59,342 nt of DNA. Origin: Chitinispirillaceae bacterium (GTDB lineage: Bacteria > Fibrobacterota > Chitinivibrionia > Chitinivibrionales > Chitinispirillaceae). This document shows positions 27,338-35,145 of the stretch, one piece after another (position 1 is the first letter of the stretch; each line of letters opens with the position of its first letter). Under the pieces are notes generated by a model that made no database searches, was not told the origin of the DNA, and saw only the letters and a list, made by a program, of their open reading frames with translations. The stretch spans positions 1-59,342 of the forward strand of contig JAFGIW010000035.1 of NCBI GenBank assembly GCA_016929415.1, given 5' to 3'. The position numbers and the translations under genes were made by a program.

Positions 27338-29323
27338 TTAGAAATAGTAATCAAAATCGTTCTCACGCTTCAGTTTTCTGTTGACTTTAAAAATATGCAC
27401 CGGAAGAATCTTCGGGTCGAGTTCCACATAATTCCGACTCCCGTACCAGACATATTTATTATTGCTGATGAGATCATGCACGAGATACGACTGGTTTTCG
27501 GGTATTTCAAATTCTTCAAACGGCACCTGTACCCATCCGCTTTGTTTGTGAAAAGGATCGAGATTGGCAATAACAAATACGACATTCGAAAGATCGGAGG
27601 TCGTTTTTGCATAATACATCAGGAATTCATTGTCGGTCTCGAAGAACCTGATGTTCCACATCGTCTGCAGCGCCGGGTTTTCTTCACGGATGCGGTTGAG
27701 CCGGGTGATAAGTTTCCGGAGGCTGTCGGCGCTGTTCCAGTTCCAGTTTTTAATCTCGTATTTTTCCGAATCGGCGTATTCCTCCTTGTCGGGCAACGCC
27801 TCTTTTACGCACAGTTCGTATGCCGGTCCGTAAATGCCGTAATTGGAGCATAACGTTCCCGCCAGCAGCAGCCGCAGGACGAACGCCGGCCTGCCGCCGT
27901 ACTGGATGAATTCCGGCAGGATATCGGGGGTGTTCGGCCAGAAGTTCGGCCGGAAGTAGTCGCGCAGGCCGGTTTCCGTCAGTTCGCCGAGATAATGCGA
28001 TAGCTCCCACCGCGTGTTCCGCCAGGTAAAGTAGGTGTACGATTGGCTGAATCCTGTTTTGGCCAGCCGTTGCATCAGCCTCGGCCTGGTAAACGCTTCG
28101 GCAAGAAACAACACGTCGGAATGAGACTCCTTCACCTCTTTGATCAGCCATTCCCAGAAAAGGAATGCCTTGGTGTGGGGATTATCAACTCTGAAGATTC
28201 TGATGCCTTTATCGATCCAGAAATCGATAATACTCTTCAATTCATTCCATAGCGTCTTCCAGTTATCACACTCGAAATCGAATGGAACGATGTCTTCATA
28301 TTTCTTCGGGGGATTTTCCGCGTATTGAATGGAGCCGTCGTGCCTTTTCCGGAACCATTCCGGATGTTCCGCAATATACGGATGATCGGGTGCGCACTGA
28401 AATGCGATATCGAGAGCGATTTCAATGCCCAGTTCCGCGGCTTTTTCGACCAGTGATGTGAAATCTTCCATGGTGCCTAGTTCAGAATTAACCGATTTAT
28501 GGCCGCCTTCAGCCGAACCGATCGCCCAGGGGCTGCCCGGGTCACCCGGCTGCGCAATAACCGTATTGTTTTTGCCCTTGCGGTTCTGACGGCCAATCGG
28601 ATGAATCGGCGGAAGATAAACGATATGGAAACCCATGTTCGCGATATCACCGAGACGTTTCGCGCATTCTTTAAACGTACCGTGCCGGGCGGGATCATTG
28701 GTGCATGAACGGGGGAAAAGCTCGTACCACGAACTGTAAAGCGCTCTTACCCTTTCGACATCGACCCGGTAGACGGCGCTCCTTGATTCGAACGTCCGAT
28801 CGGGGAACATTCCCATCAGGTTGACGAGTTCATCACCGGTCGCGACGGCAACCGCATTCTCCGGATCGTGGTCATTTTCAACAATCTCCGCTAAATAAAG
28901 CAGACGTTTTCTACATCCGCTATCGGCACGGGAGGCGGTTTTCCGCATCATGGAACCGCCCGCCTTCAATTCAATGTCAACGTCCTGCCCCGCTTCTTTT
29001 TTTATGAGCAGTGCTTTGCGCCAGGTCGAAAAAGCATCGATCCATCCGCAGACCATAAACGAATACGTAACCATTTCTTCTATCGAAAATGACGCCATCC
29101 ACCGGTCATTCTCTTTTTTCCGCATGAGGGTTTCGCTCCAGGTGCGCTCGGAAACCGGCTTATACATAAGTGCCGCCTGCAGTTCGTCATGTCCGTCGGC
29201 GAAAACATCTGCGGCAACGGTCACCTCCTCGCCCACGACACGCTTAATCGGAAAAGCGCCGTTGTCGATAATCGGGGTTATTCCTTCTATAACCACCCTT
29301 TTCCTTCCGTCGGTATTTATCAT
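27338..29323 (-). CDS. glgE: alpha-1,4-glucan:maltose-1-phosphate maltosyltransferase
   Basis: The product is a 661-aa GH13_3 enzyme (EC 2.4.99.16) that adds maltosyl units from maltose 1-phosphate to alpha-glucan. Its N-terminal all-beta domain ([20 protein letters not shown]) is typical of GlgE. The barrel has [21 protein letters not shown], the nucleophile in [19 protein letters not shown] (about residue 378) and the acid in [14 protein letters not shown] (about 406). It is the first gene of the six-gene operon, with CGGAGG close before the ATG. With TreS-Mak and GlgB it forms the full GlgE pathway; glgC and glgA are not in the window. Confidence 0.95.
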   Translation of the reverse strand: MINTDGRKRVVIEGITPIIDNGAFPIKRVVGEEVTVAADVFADGHDELQAALMYKPVSERTWSETLMRKKENDRWMASFSIEEMVTYSFMVCGWIDAFSTWRKALLIKKEAGQDVDIELKAGGSMMRKTASRADSGCRKRLLYLAEIVENDHDPENAVAVATGDELVNLMGMFPDRTFESRSAVYRVDVERVRALYSSWYELFPRSCTNDPARHGTFKECAKRLGDIANMGFHIVYLPPIHPIGRQNRKGKNNTVIAQPGDPGSPWAIGSAEGGHKSVNSELGTMEDFTSLVEKAAELGIEIALDIAFQCAPDHPYIAEHPEWFRKRHDGSIQYAENPPKKYEDIVPFDFECDNWKTLWNELKSIIDFWIDKGIRIFRVDNPHTKAFLFWEWLIKEVKESHSDVLFLAEAFTRPRLMQRLAKTGFSQSYTYFTWRNTRWELSHYLGELTETGLRDYFRPNFWPNTPDILPEFIQYGGRPAFVLRLLLAGTLCSNYGIYGPAYELCVKEALPDKEEYADSEKYEIKNWNWNSADSLRKLITRLNRIREENPALQTMWNIRFFETDNEFLMYYAKTTSDLSNVVFVIANLDPFHKQSGWVQVPFEEFEIPENQSYLVHDLISNNKYVWYGSRNYVELDPKILPVHIFKVNRKLKRENDFDYYF

Positions 29324-29402
29324 GCTTCCTCCGATTATTAAATCTTTTTTCGGGCCATGCGGTGAAATGAATGATTCAAAAGATTGCTTTGGACAGATTA
29401 TA
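29324..29402 (-). promoter_or_regulatory. glgE leader and candidate -10 element
   Basis: In the 262-bp spacer between divergent glgE and the GH15 gene, the minus strand carries a perfect TATAAT at 29397-29402. Around it the DNA is A/T-rich, with only a weak -35 candidate 17-18 nt upstream. A strong CGGAGG ribosome-binding site ends about 4 nt before the glgE ATG. The predicted leader is about 65 nt. No regulator site is recognisable. Confidence 0.4.
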
Positions 29403-29526
29403 CGGAATAAATATACAAAATAATCACATGGCAGACCTCGTAAGGCGGTTAAATGTGTGGAGTTCCTGCCGGAAGCGGTTGTTGAGCAATCGTGATAACA
29501 CTCGACAGAGTCATCGGCGACTTTTT

Positions 29527-29556
29527 TTGACGAATCGTTTGGAATAACAGTATTTT
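29527..29556 (+). promoter_or_regulatory. candidate promoter of the GH15 gene
   Basis: TTGACG (29527-29532) is followed after 18 nt by TATTTT (29551-29556), a reasonable sigma70-type pair. It lies about 30 nt before the TTG start of the GH15 gene, leaving a short leader with AAAGGG just before the start. It faces away from the glgE promoter, so one regulator could control both units. Confidence 0.4.
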
Positions 29557-29585
29557 AATCGAAACTTCAACCGTAAAGGGTCATT

Positions 29586-31358
29586 TTGGATAACCTTGAC
29601 TACGGCATTATCGGCAACTGCATGTCCGCGGCGCTTGTTTCCCGTGAAGCGACCCTCGAATGGCTCTGTCTCCCTTTTTTCGACTCTTCGTCGGTGTTTG
29701 CCTCGATACTCGACAAGAAAAGGGGAGGGCATTTCCATATCGGTTCGGATGACACAAAAACAATCAGCCAGAAATACATGCGGTATACCAATCTTTTAAG
29801 CACTGTCGTTGAAACTGGGCGAGGCACCTACGAAATTGTTGATTTCATGCCCCGGTACAGGCATGAAAACGGCGAATATCACTGTCCGCCCGATGTTATC
29901 AGATATTTGCGACTCCGTTCCGGCACTCCTTCGCTGCGTGTCGATTACCGGCCGCGTCTTGACTATGGCGCAGGTGAAACGACGTCCGTCCGCTATGACC
30001 ACTTTATTAAAAGTACTTCAACGCACGGATGCTATGAGTCGATGTACCTTTACACCAGTCTTGATCATGACGCGGTCTATGAAGGTCTCCCCATACCGCT
30101 TACGGAGGATGCCTTTTTCCTGGTGAGCTACAATCAGAAAATCGCGCCGCTGACAAATGATTATATCGCGCTGGAGTATCAACGGACCAAGGCCTACTGG
30201 ATGAACTGGGCCTCCCATTCGACCTTCTCGGTAAGCAGGTACCACGACGAGATCATCCGCAGCCTGCTGGTGCTCAAGCTCCTTTCGTTTCAGCCGACGG
30301 GCGCAATTCTCGCCGCCGCCACAACCTCTCTTCCCGAAGCGATCGGCGAGGTGCGGAACTGGGACTACCGTTATTGCTGGATCAGGGATGCCTCGATGGC
30401 TATTTCGACGCTCGCCCGCCTGGGTCACGAGAATGTATCGAAACGGTTCATGCGGTTTATTCTCGACATCGTTCCCTATAAAGACGAGAAGATACAGATC
30501 ATGTACGGCATCAGGGGGGAGAAACAACTTGATGAGTACATTCTCGATCATCTGTCGGGGTACGAAAATTCACGACCGGTGCGGGTGGGCAATGCCGCCT
30601 TTCATCAGAAACAAAATGATATTTACGGAGTGCTGCTTGATATCATCCTCTATACGCTTCAACACTTCACCCTTATACCGGCTGAAAAGGAACGGCTCTG
30701 GACGGTGGTGCGCTCAGTGGTCCGGATGGTGAGCAATTCGTGGATGCAGCCCGACCGGGGGATATGGGAGTATCGCAGCGATCCGAGAGATTTTCTTTTT
30801 TCGAAATTGCTCTGCTGGTGCGCCATGGAACGCGGGGCCGCAATTGCCGATTTGGTTGGGGCTCCCGCAGCGTACGCGCGACAATGGCGGGAAACCGCCG
30901 GTTTCATCCGTCATGAAATCGAGGCAAAAGGCTGGAACGAGCGGCAGCGAAGCTTTACCCAGTTTTTCGGGAGTGACCATTATGATGCGACCGCCCTTCT
31001 TCTCGAACCCTACGGATTTCTCGATGCGCACGATCAGCGGTATATCGCCACCGTGCGGGCCGTCGAGGCGAACCTCTGCGAAAACGGATTGATGTTACGT
31101 TACCGCAACGAAGACGACTTCGGAAAGCCGACCTCATCGTTTACCATTTGCAACTTCTGGATGATCAACGCGCTCTTCAAAACAGGCGACCGTGAAAAGG
31201 CCCGGCTGATGTTCGAACGGGTGCTGTCCGCCGGAAATCATGTAGGGCTGTTCAGTGAAGATATCGACATGCGGAGCGGACGGCTGCTCGGAAACTTCCC
31301 GCAGGCATACAGCCACCTCGCGTTGATCGAATCGATATTGCTGCTGTACGGGGAATAG
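29586..31358 (+). CDS. GH15 glucoamylase/trehalase-type glycoside hydrolase
   Basis: The product is 590 aa with the GH15 layout: an N-terminal super-sandwich domain (DYGIIGNCMSAALVSREATLEWLCLP) and an (alpha/alpha)6 barrel. Hallmarks are RNWDYRYCWIRDASM near residue 262, the GYENSRPVRVGNAA region and PDRGIWEYRS, which carries a likely catalytic Glu. The start is TTG 29586, with AAAGGG 5 nt before it; the next Met is 12 codons on. There is no signal peptide, so it acts in the cytoplasm, hydrolysing alpha-glucan ends or trehalose to glucose. GH15 members of this type include trehalases, and the divergent trehalose operon makes that attractive. Sequence alone does not decide between the two. Confidence 0.88.
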   Translation: MDNLDYGIIGNCMSAALVSREATLEWLCLPFFDSSSVFASILDKKRGGHFHIGSDDTKTISQKYMRYTNLLSTVVETGRGTYEIVDFMPRYRHENGEYHCPPDVIRYLRLRSGTPSLRVDYRPRLDYGAGETTSVRYDHFIKSTSTHGCYESMYLYTSLDHDAVYEGLPIPLTEDAFFLVSYNQKIAPLTNDYIALEYQRTKAYWMNWASHSTFSVSRYHDEIIRSLLVLKLLSFQPTGAILAAATTSLPEAIGEVRNWDYRYCWIRDASMAISTLARLGHENVSKRFMRFILDIVPYKDEKIQIMYGIRGEKQLDEYILDHLSGYENSRPVRVGNAAFHQKQNDIYGVLLDIILYTLQHFTLIPAEKERLWTVVRSVVRMVSNSWMQPDRGIWEYRSDPRDFLFSKLLCWCAMERGAAIADLVGAPAAYARQWRETAGFIRHEIEAKGWNERQRSFTQFFGSDHYDATALLLEPYGFLDAHDQRYIATVRAVEANLCENGLMLRYRNEDDFGKPTSSFTICNFWMINALFKTGDREKARLMFERVLSAGNHVGLFSEDIDMRSGRLLGNFPQAYSHLALIESILLLYGE

Positions 31359-31372
31359 ACGGTAGTGGATGC

Positions 31373-31396
31373 TTTTATCGTACGGATGCGATAAAA
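31373..31396. terminator. inverted repeat between convergent genes
   Basis: TTTTATCG (31373-31380) and CGATAAAA (31389-31396) are perfect 8-bp arms over an 8-nt loop. The repeat begins 14 bp past the GH15 stop and lies 65 bp past the stop of the CaCA gene coming from the other side. As the arms start with T4 and end with A4 it could act as a bidirectional terminator, but there is no longer T-run. Confidence 0.35.
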
Positions 31397-31461
31397 CCCG
31401 CCGCAGTCAACATGATGCCGCTCACTTGGGCAACAGATAGAACTCCTACCCTCTATCTCCC

Positions 31462-32481
31462 TCAATGCCCGAATCCATTCAGACTCGGCCGGAACAGGTA
31501 TACCATCACTCCGATATACACCAGGTACATCCCGAACAGGAATGCGCCCTTGGTGCGTGTGAAACGATAGTCCAAACGCAAAAAGATCAGCATGGCGCCT
31601 ACAATAAGAAACATTGACGGGAACATGAAATAGATCTCTTTGTCACCAAGGGTGAGGGGGTTTGCCATTGCCGATGCACCGGCTACCCAGCAGATATTAA
31701 GGATATCCGCGCCGATAATATTGCCCACCGCCACACCGCCGTGTCCCTTGCGGGCAGCCACAATGCAGGTCGCGAGTTCGGGAATTGATGTCCCCAGGGC
31801 GACAAGGGTCAGCGCAATAACCGCTTCGGGCACATGGAGGCAGACCGCTATGGTGGTGGCGGAAACAATAATAAAACGGCTCGCCGCCACGATTCCCAGA
31901 AGGCCCAGCACAAAGAAGACGGTCAGTTTTCCGGCAGCAAAGTCTGGTGCATTGACATTCTCAAGTGCAGCCGATTCCTTGAACTCGCCGGATTTGTGAA
32001 GTCGGTACAGATTGTAGGTGTATACCGCATACAACGCCACCAGCACCGCACCTTCCCAGCGGTTGAGGGTTTTGTCGAACACTATGAATAGAAAAGCAAC
32101 AAGCTCGACAATCAGAAGAAACGCGCCGGAGGTTTTCATAACCCGGGGAACGATCAGGATCGGTGCGGTGGCAAACACTCCCGCAAGGGCGAGCGCCAGA
32201 CCGTCATCGCAAATCACCGAGCCGATTGCATTGCCCAGGGCCATTTCCGGTTTTCCCTCGATTGCCGACATAAGCGAGACAGAGAGTTCCGGAAGAGTGG
32301 TGGCAAAGGAGACCAGCACAATCCCGATAACAAGCTGAGGAATTCTCAGTTTTGATGCGAAGCCCACGGCGCTGTCGACAAATAAATCCGCGCACTTGGC
32401 CAGTATCGCAAAGGCAACCACTAAAACAGCAACGGCAACAAGCACATTGCCCTGAATAAGGGCGTCAACGGTCTGCAACAT
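31462..32481 (-). CDS. CaCA-family cation antiporter (Na+/Ca2+ type), divergent first repeat
   Basis: The product is 339 aa with about ten membrane segments and two inverted alpha-repeats. The second repeat is canonical (ALGTSIPELATCIVAARKG..VGNIIGADILN). The first reads FATTLPELSVSLMSAIEGKPEMALGNAIGSVICDDGLAL: the usual GSNIFN is replaced by GSVICDD, so the ion site differs from that of YrbG-like exchangers. A cytoplasmic loop of about 25 aa separates the halves. The ATG has AAAGGA about 7 nt upstream. It stands as a single gene, convergent with the GH15 gene. A calcium or other divalent exporter is the family role; the ion is not certain. Confidence 0.85.
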   Translation of the reverse strand: MLQTVDALIQGNVLVAVAVLVVAFAILAKCADLFVDSAVGFASKLRIPQLVIGIVLVSFATTLPELSVSLMSAIEGKPEMALGNAIGSVICDDGLALALAGVFATAPILIVPRVMKTSGAFLLIVELVAFLFIVFDKTLNRWEGAVLVALYAVYTYNLYRLHKSGEFKESAALENVNAPDFAAGKLTVFFVLGLLGIVAASRFIIVSATTIAVCLHVPEAVIALTLVALGTSIPELATCIVAARKGHGGVAVGNIIGADILNICWVAGASAMANPLTLGDKEIYFMFPSMFLIVGAMLIFLRLDYRFTRTKGAFLFGMYLVYIGVMVYLFRPSLNGFGH

Positions 32482-32540
32482 GGGATATTCCTTTCAGCGG
32501 GAAATACTTTGGCCTCTATCGAACGCATGCAGCTAATGCC

Positions 32541-32697
32541 TAATTTAGTGTCTGTCCGAAAACTACCACTTTCGGACGCTAAGCGAAGCGTCGCATTGAG
32601 CCTGTCGAAATGTCGAAGCGCCCGTGACCTGATGAAATCGACACATTCCGACTCCGCTCAATGGCATACCGGAGGTTTCCGGACAGTCACTAACTTA
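32541..32697. mobile_element. 157-bp MITE-like fold-back element
   Basis: The ends are 23-bp inverted repeats with three mismatches: left 32541-32563 (TAATTTAGTGTCTGTCCG followed by AAAAC), right 32675-32697 read in reverse (TAAGTTAGTGACTGTCCG followed by GAAAC). A second inverted repeat lies inside: CATTGAGC around 32595 pairs with GCTCAATG around 32656. The whole element can therefore fold into one long imperfect hairpin. It has no gene. The inner GCATTGAGCCTGTCGAA is a string I recall as a widespread intergenic repeat of many bacteria, usually mistranslated as ALSLSK. A non-autonomous transposable or REP-type element is the best reading. Confidence 0.6.
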
Positions 32698-32994
32698 TGT
32701 GCGGTAAATGATGTATGCCTCCTTGCGATATTAACGGCCATGGAAACGAGTCCTTCACAAAAATAGTTAATCCGAGCCGCGATGTCCTCCTCCGGCATCA
32801 TAACGCTGCATGATCTGCTGTGCGCCCGGGCCGCGGTACTGGATTGAGGCGGAAAAATGTACGGATGACAGTGTCCCGAGTTTCCGTCTATCATTTATAG
32901 CATTGACAGTGAGGAGTTGTGCGACGTGCAGCCGCCTCCATCGCCGGGCAAGAAAAAATCGCTCGCGGGGCAGTTATTCTCATGCAAAAAAATG

Positions 32995-33066
32995 TGTTAG
33001 GTTTTTGTTAGTATTTTATTAGATTTCTGTTAATATATAAAAAGGATACCGTTAGGATTCGGTTAT
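32995..33066 (+). promoter_or_regulatory. Pho-box-like 11-bp repeat array
   Basis: TGTTAG, TGTTAG, TATTAG and TGTTAA start at 32995, 33006, 33017 and 33028, exactly 11 bp apart with 5-nt spacers. The register returns at 33050 (CGTTAG) and 33061 (GGTTAT). Read on the other strand the units are TTAACA/CTAACA, like PhoP boxes of Bacillus (TTAACA, 11-bp period); E. coli PhoB boxes share the same spacing. An A/T-rich TATATAA lies directly after the fourth unit. The array ends about 130 bp before a Na+/phosphate cotransporter gene, so phosphate-starvation control is the natural inference. Confidence 0.6.
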
Positions 33067-33196
33067 TAATTATCTTACAAAATCTGATCTGTATAGGATA
33101 AATTGTTATTCTTTATAAATAAAACAGCTCATACAGGTTATCCAGAGGGAACTTAATCGGTTAATTGATTCATATCATCCAAGGGGAATCTTCATC

Positions 33197-34852
33197 ATGG
33201 AAAGTACAACCTTCACGGCTGCCCTCATCATCCAAATGATCTCGAACCTCATCGGTGGATTGTGCATATTTCTCCTGGGAATGAAATATCTGTCGGACGG
33301 CGTGCAGGCGGTTGCCGGTGAGCGAATGCGTAAAATGATCGCCATGGTGACCGATAACCGGCTCGCCGCCTGCGGGACCGGACTTTTCGTCACATCGATC
33401 ATTCAATCGAGCTCCGTAACGACCGTGATGCTGGTCGGCCTGGTTAACGCGGGCGTGATGACGCTTCAGCAGTCGATCGGCGTCATTCTCGGGGCGGATA
33501 TCGGCACCACGGTAACCGCCTGGATCGTTGCGGTTAAAATTACCAAATACGGTCTTTTAATAACAGGAATCTCCGGATTTTTCTATCTTTTCACCAAGAA
33601 TGGACGTCGCCGTTTTGTCGCGATGTTAATCATGGGGCTCGGCATGATTTTTTTCGGGCTCTTATTAATGGAGAAAGGTGTTGAACCTTTTCGGGACCAT
33701 GCGGGATTTGTTGCCCTCTTTTCCAGCTTTTCACCAAAGACCTTTTTCGGGGTCATCAAATGCGTTCTCGTCGGCGCCCTTGTAACCGCGACGATTCAGT
33801 CATCCTCCGCCACGATCGCCATCACCATTACATTGGCGCGAACGGGAGTTATCGACTTCGATACCTCCGTAGCCCTGGTGCTCGGACAGAATATCGGCAC
33901 AACGATTACCGCCTTTATGGCCTCGCTCGGGGCGACGATCAATGCGCGGCGGGTCGCTTACGCCCATATACTCATTAAAATTCTGGCAGTTCTGCTTACC
34001 ATACCTTTCTTCTTTCTCTATTTGAATTTTTTAAAAATGATCATGCCCAATAACGTCGAAATCGCGACCAGGGTCGCTCTGGCGCATACGATCTTCAATA
34101 TATTGCTTGTCACCGCTTTTTTACCCTTTACGCACTACCTCAATCGATTTCTCATGTACTTTTTCAAAGAAAAACCGGGCCGCGAAGTCACCGCTCTTAC
34201 CCGTCTCGATATCCGTCTGCTCGAAAATTCCATGATTTCGATCGAACAGTCGCGAAGTGAAATCATAAGAATGGGGGAAATCGTCGGTACGATGATGGGT
34301 TCCCTTCGGGTCGTATTAACCGACGGTGACGGGAAAAAAGAGCGGATGGAGACTCTTTTCAACCAGGAGGAACTCCTCGACAGCATGCAGAAGGAGATCG
34401 TCGTCTTTCTCACACAGCTTCTCACGCTCGAGCTCATTCCGACCATCGCCAAAGAGGCGCATGAGCAATTGCGCCGCGCCGACGAATACGAGTCGATCAG
34501 CGATTATGTCGTTGCGATACTCAAACTGCATCTCCGTCTGGAAAATGCCCGGCTTACGCTCGACAAAGAAGAGACCGGCGATATCCTCGAACTTCACGCG
34601 GCGGTCGAGGAGTATTACCGGCTGATTTACGAGGCGCACCGGAACCGGGACGTCAACATACTTATCACCGCGCGGCCGCAGGGCGATGCAATCACCCATC
34701 TCTTCCGCCAGATGCGCTCGCGTCATTTGAGCAAGTTGTCGACGAAACAACTCGATCCGCTTATCTGCACGTTGTATCCCGATATTCTTGCCGGGTATCG
34801 TCGTGTAAAGGATCATTTGATGAACGTTGCGGAAGCGGTGGCGGGGGAGTAG
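33197..34852 (+). CDS. Na+/phosphate cotransporter with PhoU-like domain
   Basis: The product is a 551-aa NptA/YjbB-type Na/Pi-II symporter. Residues about 1-320 hold two inverted membrane repeats, each with a QSSS motif: IIQSSSVTTVMLVGLVNAGVM near residue 72 and TIQSSSATIAITITLARTGV near 199. LGADIGTTVTAW and LGQNIGTTITAF pair with them. Residues about 350-545 form a PhoU-like helical cytoplasmic domain that probably regulates transport. AAGGGGAA lies about 9 nt before the ATG. It moves phosphate with Na+ across the inner membrane; net direction in such bacterial proteins can be export or import. The repeat array upstream suggests phosphate control. Confidence 0.92.
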   Translation: MESTTFTAALIIQMISNLIGGLCIFLLGMKYLSDGVQAVAGERMRKMIAMVTDNRLAACGTGLFVTSIIQSSSVTTVMLVGLVNAGVMTLQQSIGVILGADIGTTVTAWIVAVKITKYGLLITGISGFFYLFTKNGRRRFVAMLIMGLGMIFFGLLLMEKGVEPFRDHAGFVALFSSFSPKTFFGVIKCVLVGALVTATIQSSSATIAITITLARTGVIDFDTSVALVLGQNIGTTITAFMASLGATINARRVAYAHILIKILAVLLTIPFFFLYLNFLKMIMPNNVEIATRVALAHTIFNILLVTAFLPFTHYLNRFLMYFFKEKPGREVTALTRLDIRLLENSMISIEQSRSEIIRMGEIVGTMMGSLRVVLTDGDGKKERMETLFNQEELLDSMQKEIVVFLTQLLTLELIPTIAKEAHEQLRRADEYESISDYVVAILKLHLRLENARLTLDKEETGDILELHAAVEEYYRLIYEAHRNRDVNILITARPQGDAITHLFRQMRSRHLSKLSTKQLDPLICTLYPDILAGYRRVKDHLMNVAEAVAGE

Positions 34853-35145
34853 CAGGGGCCGTCCGGGACAATGCTTCCATGCGTTTTTTTGTCGGCTTGG
34901 CGTGATCGACCTGATAAAGCGCCGGGCAAAGTCTCCGATTCCCGTGAAGTGCATTATTCCTTTCAGTTCTCCCCCTCCGCCCCCTTCGGCGGCGGAATCC
35001 GGAATGACGAATTTTCTCATACTTTTATCCAGATCATGGAAACAAACCTTTCTATCAGTATAGTCATTATATTTTATAGATAAATTGACTGTTGTTTCCC
35101 CTTTTAACGCTCTCATACGTATTATTCCGGGTGAGGGAGGTAAAC

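Larger units (their letters stand above)
32482..33196. other. 0.7-kb spacer with MITE-like element and phosphate-type operator
   Basis: No gene is supported. The spacer separates two divergent transport genes. It contains a 157-bp fold-back element (32541-32697), about 300 bp without visible structure, and an A/T-rich promoter zone with an 11-bp repeat (32995-33066) ahead of the phosphate transporter. Both are described separately. Confidence 0.5.
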
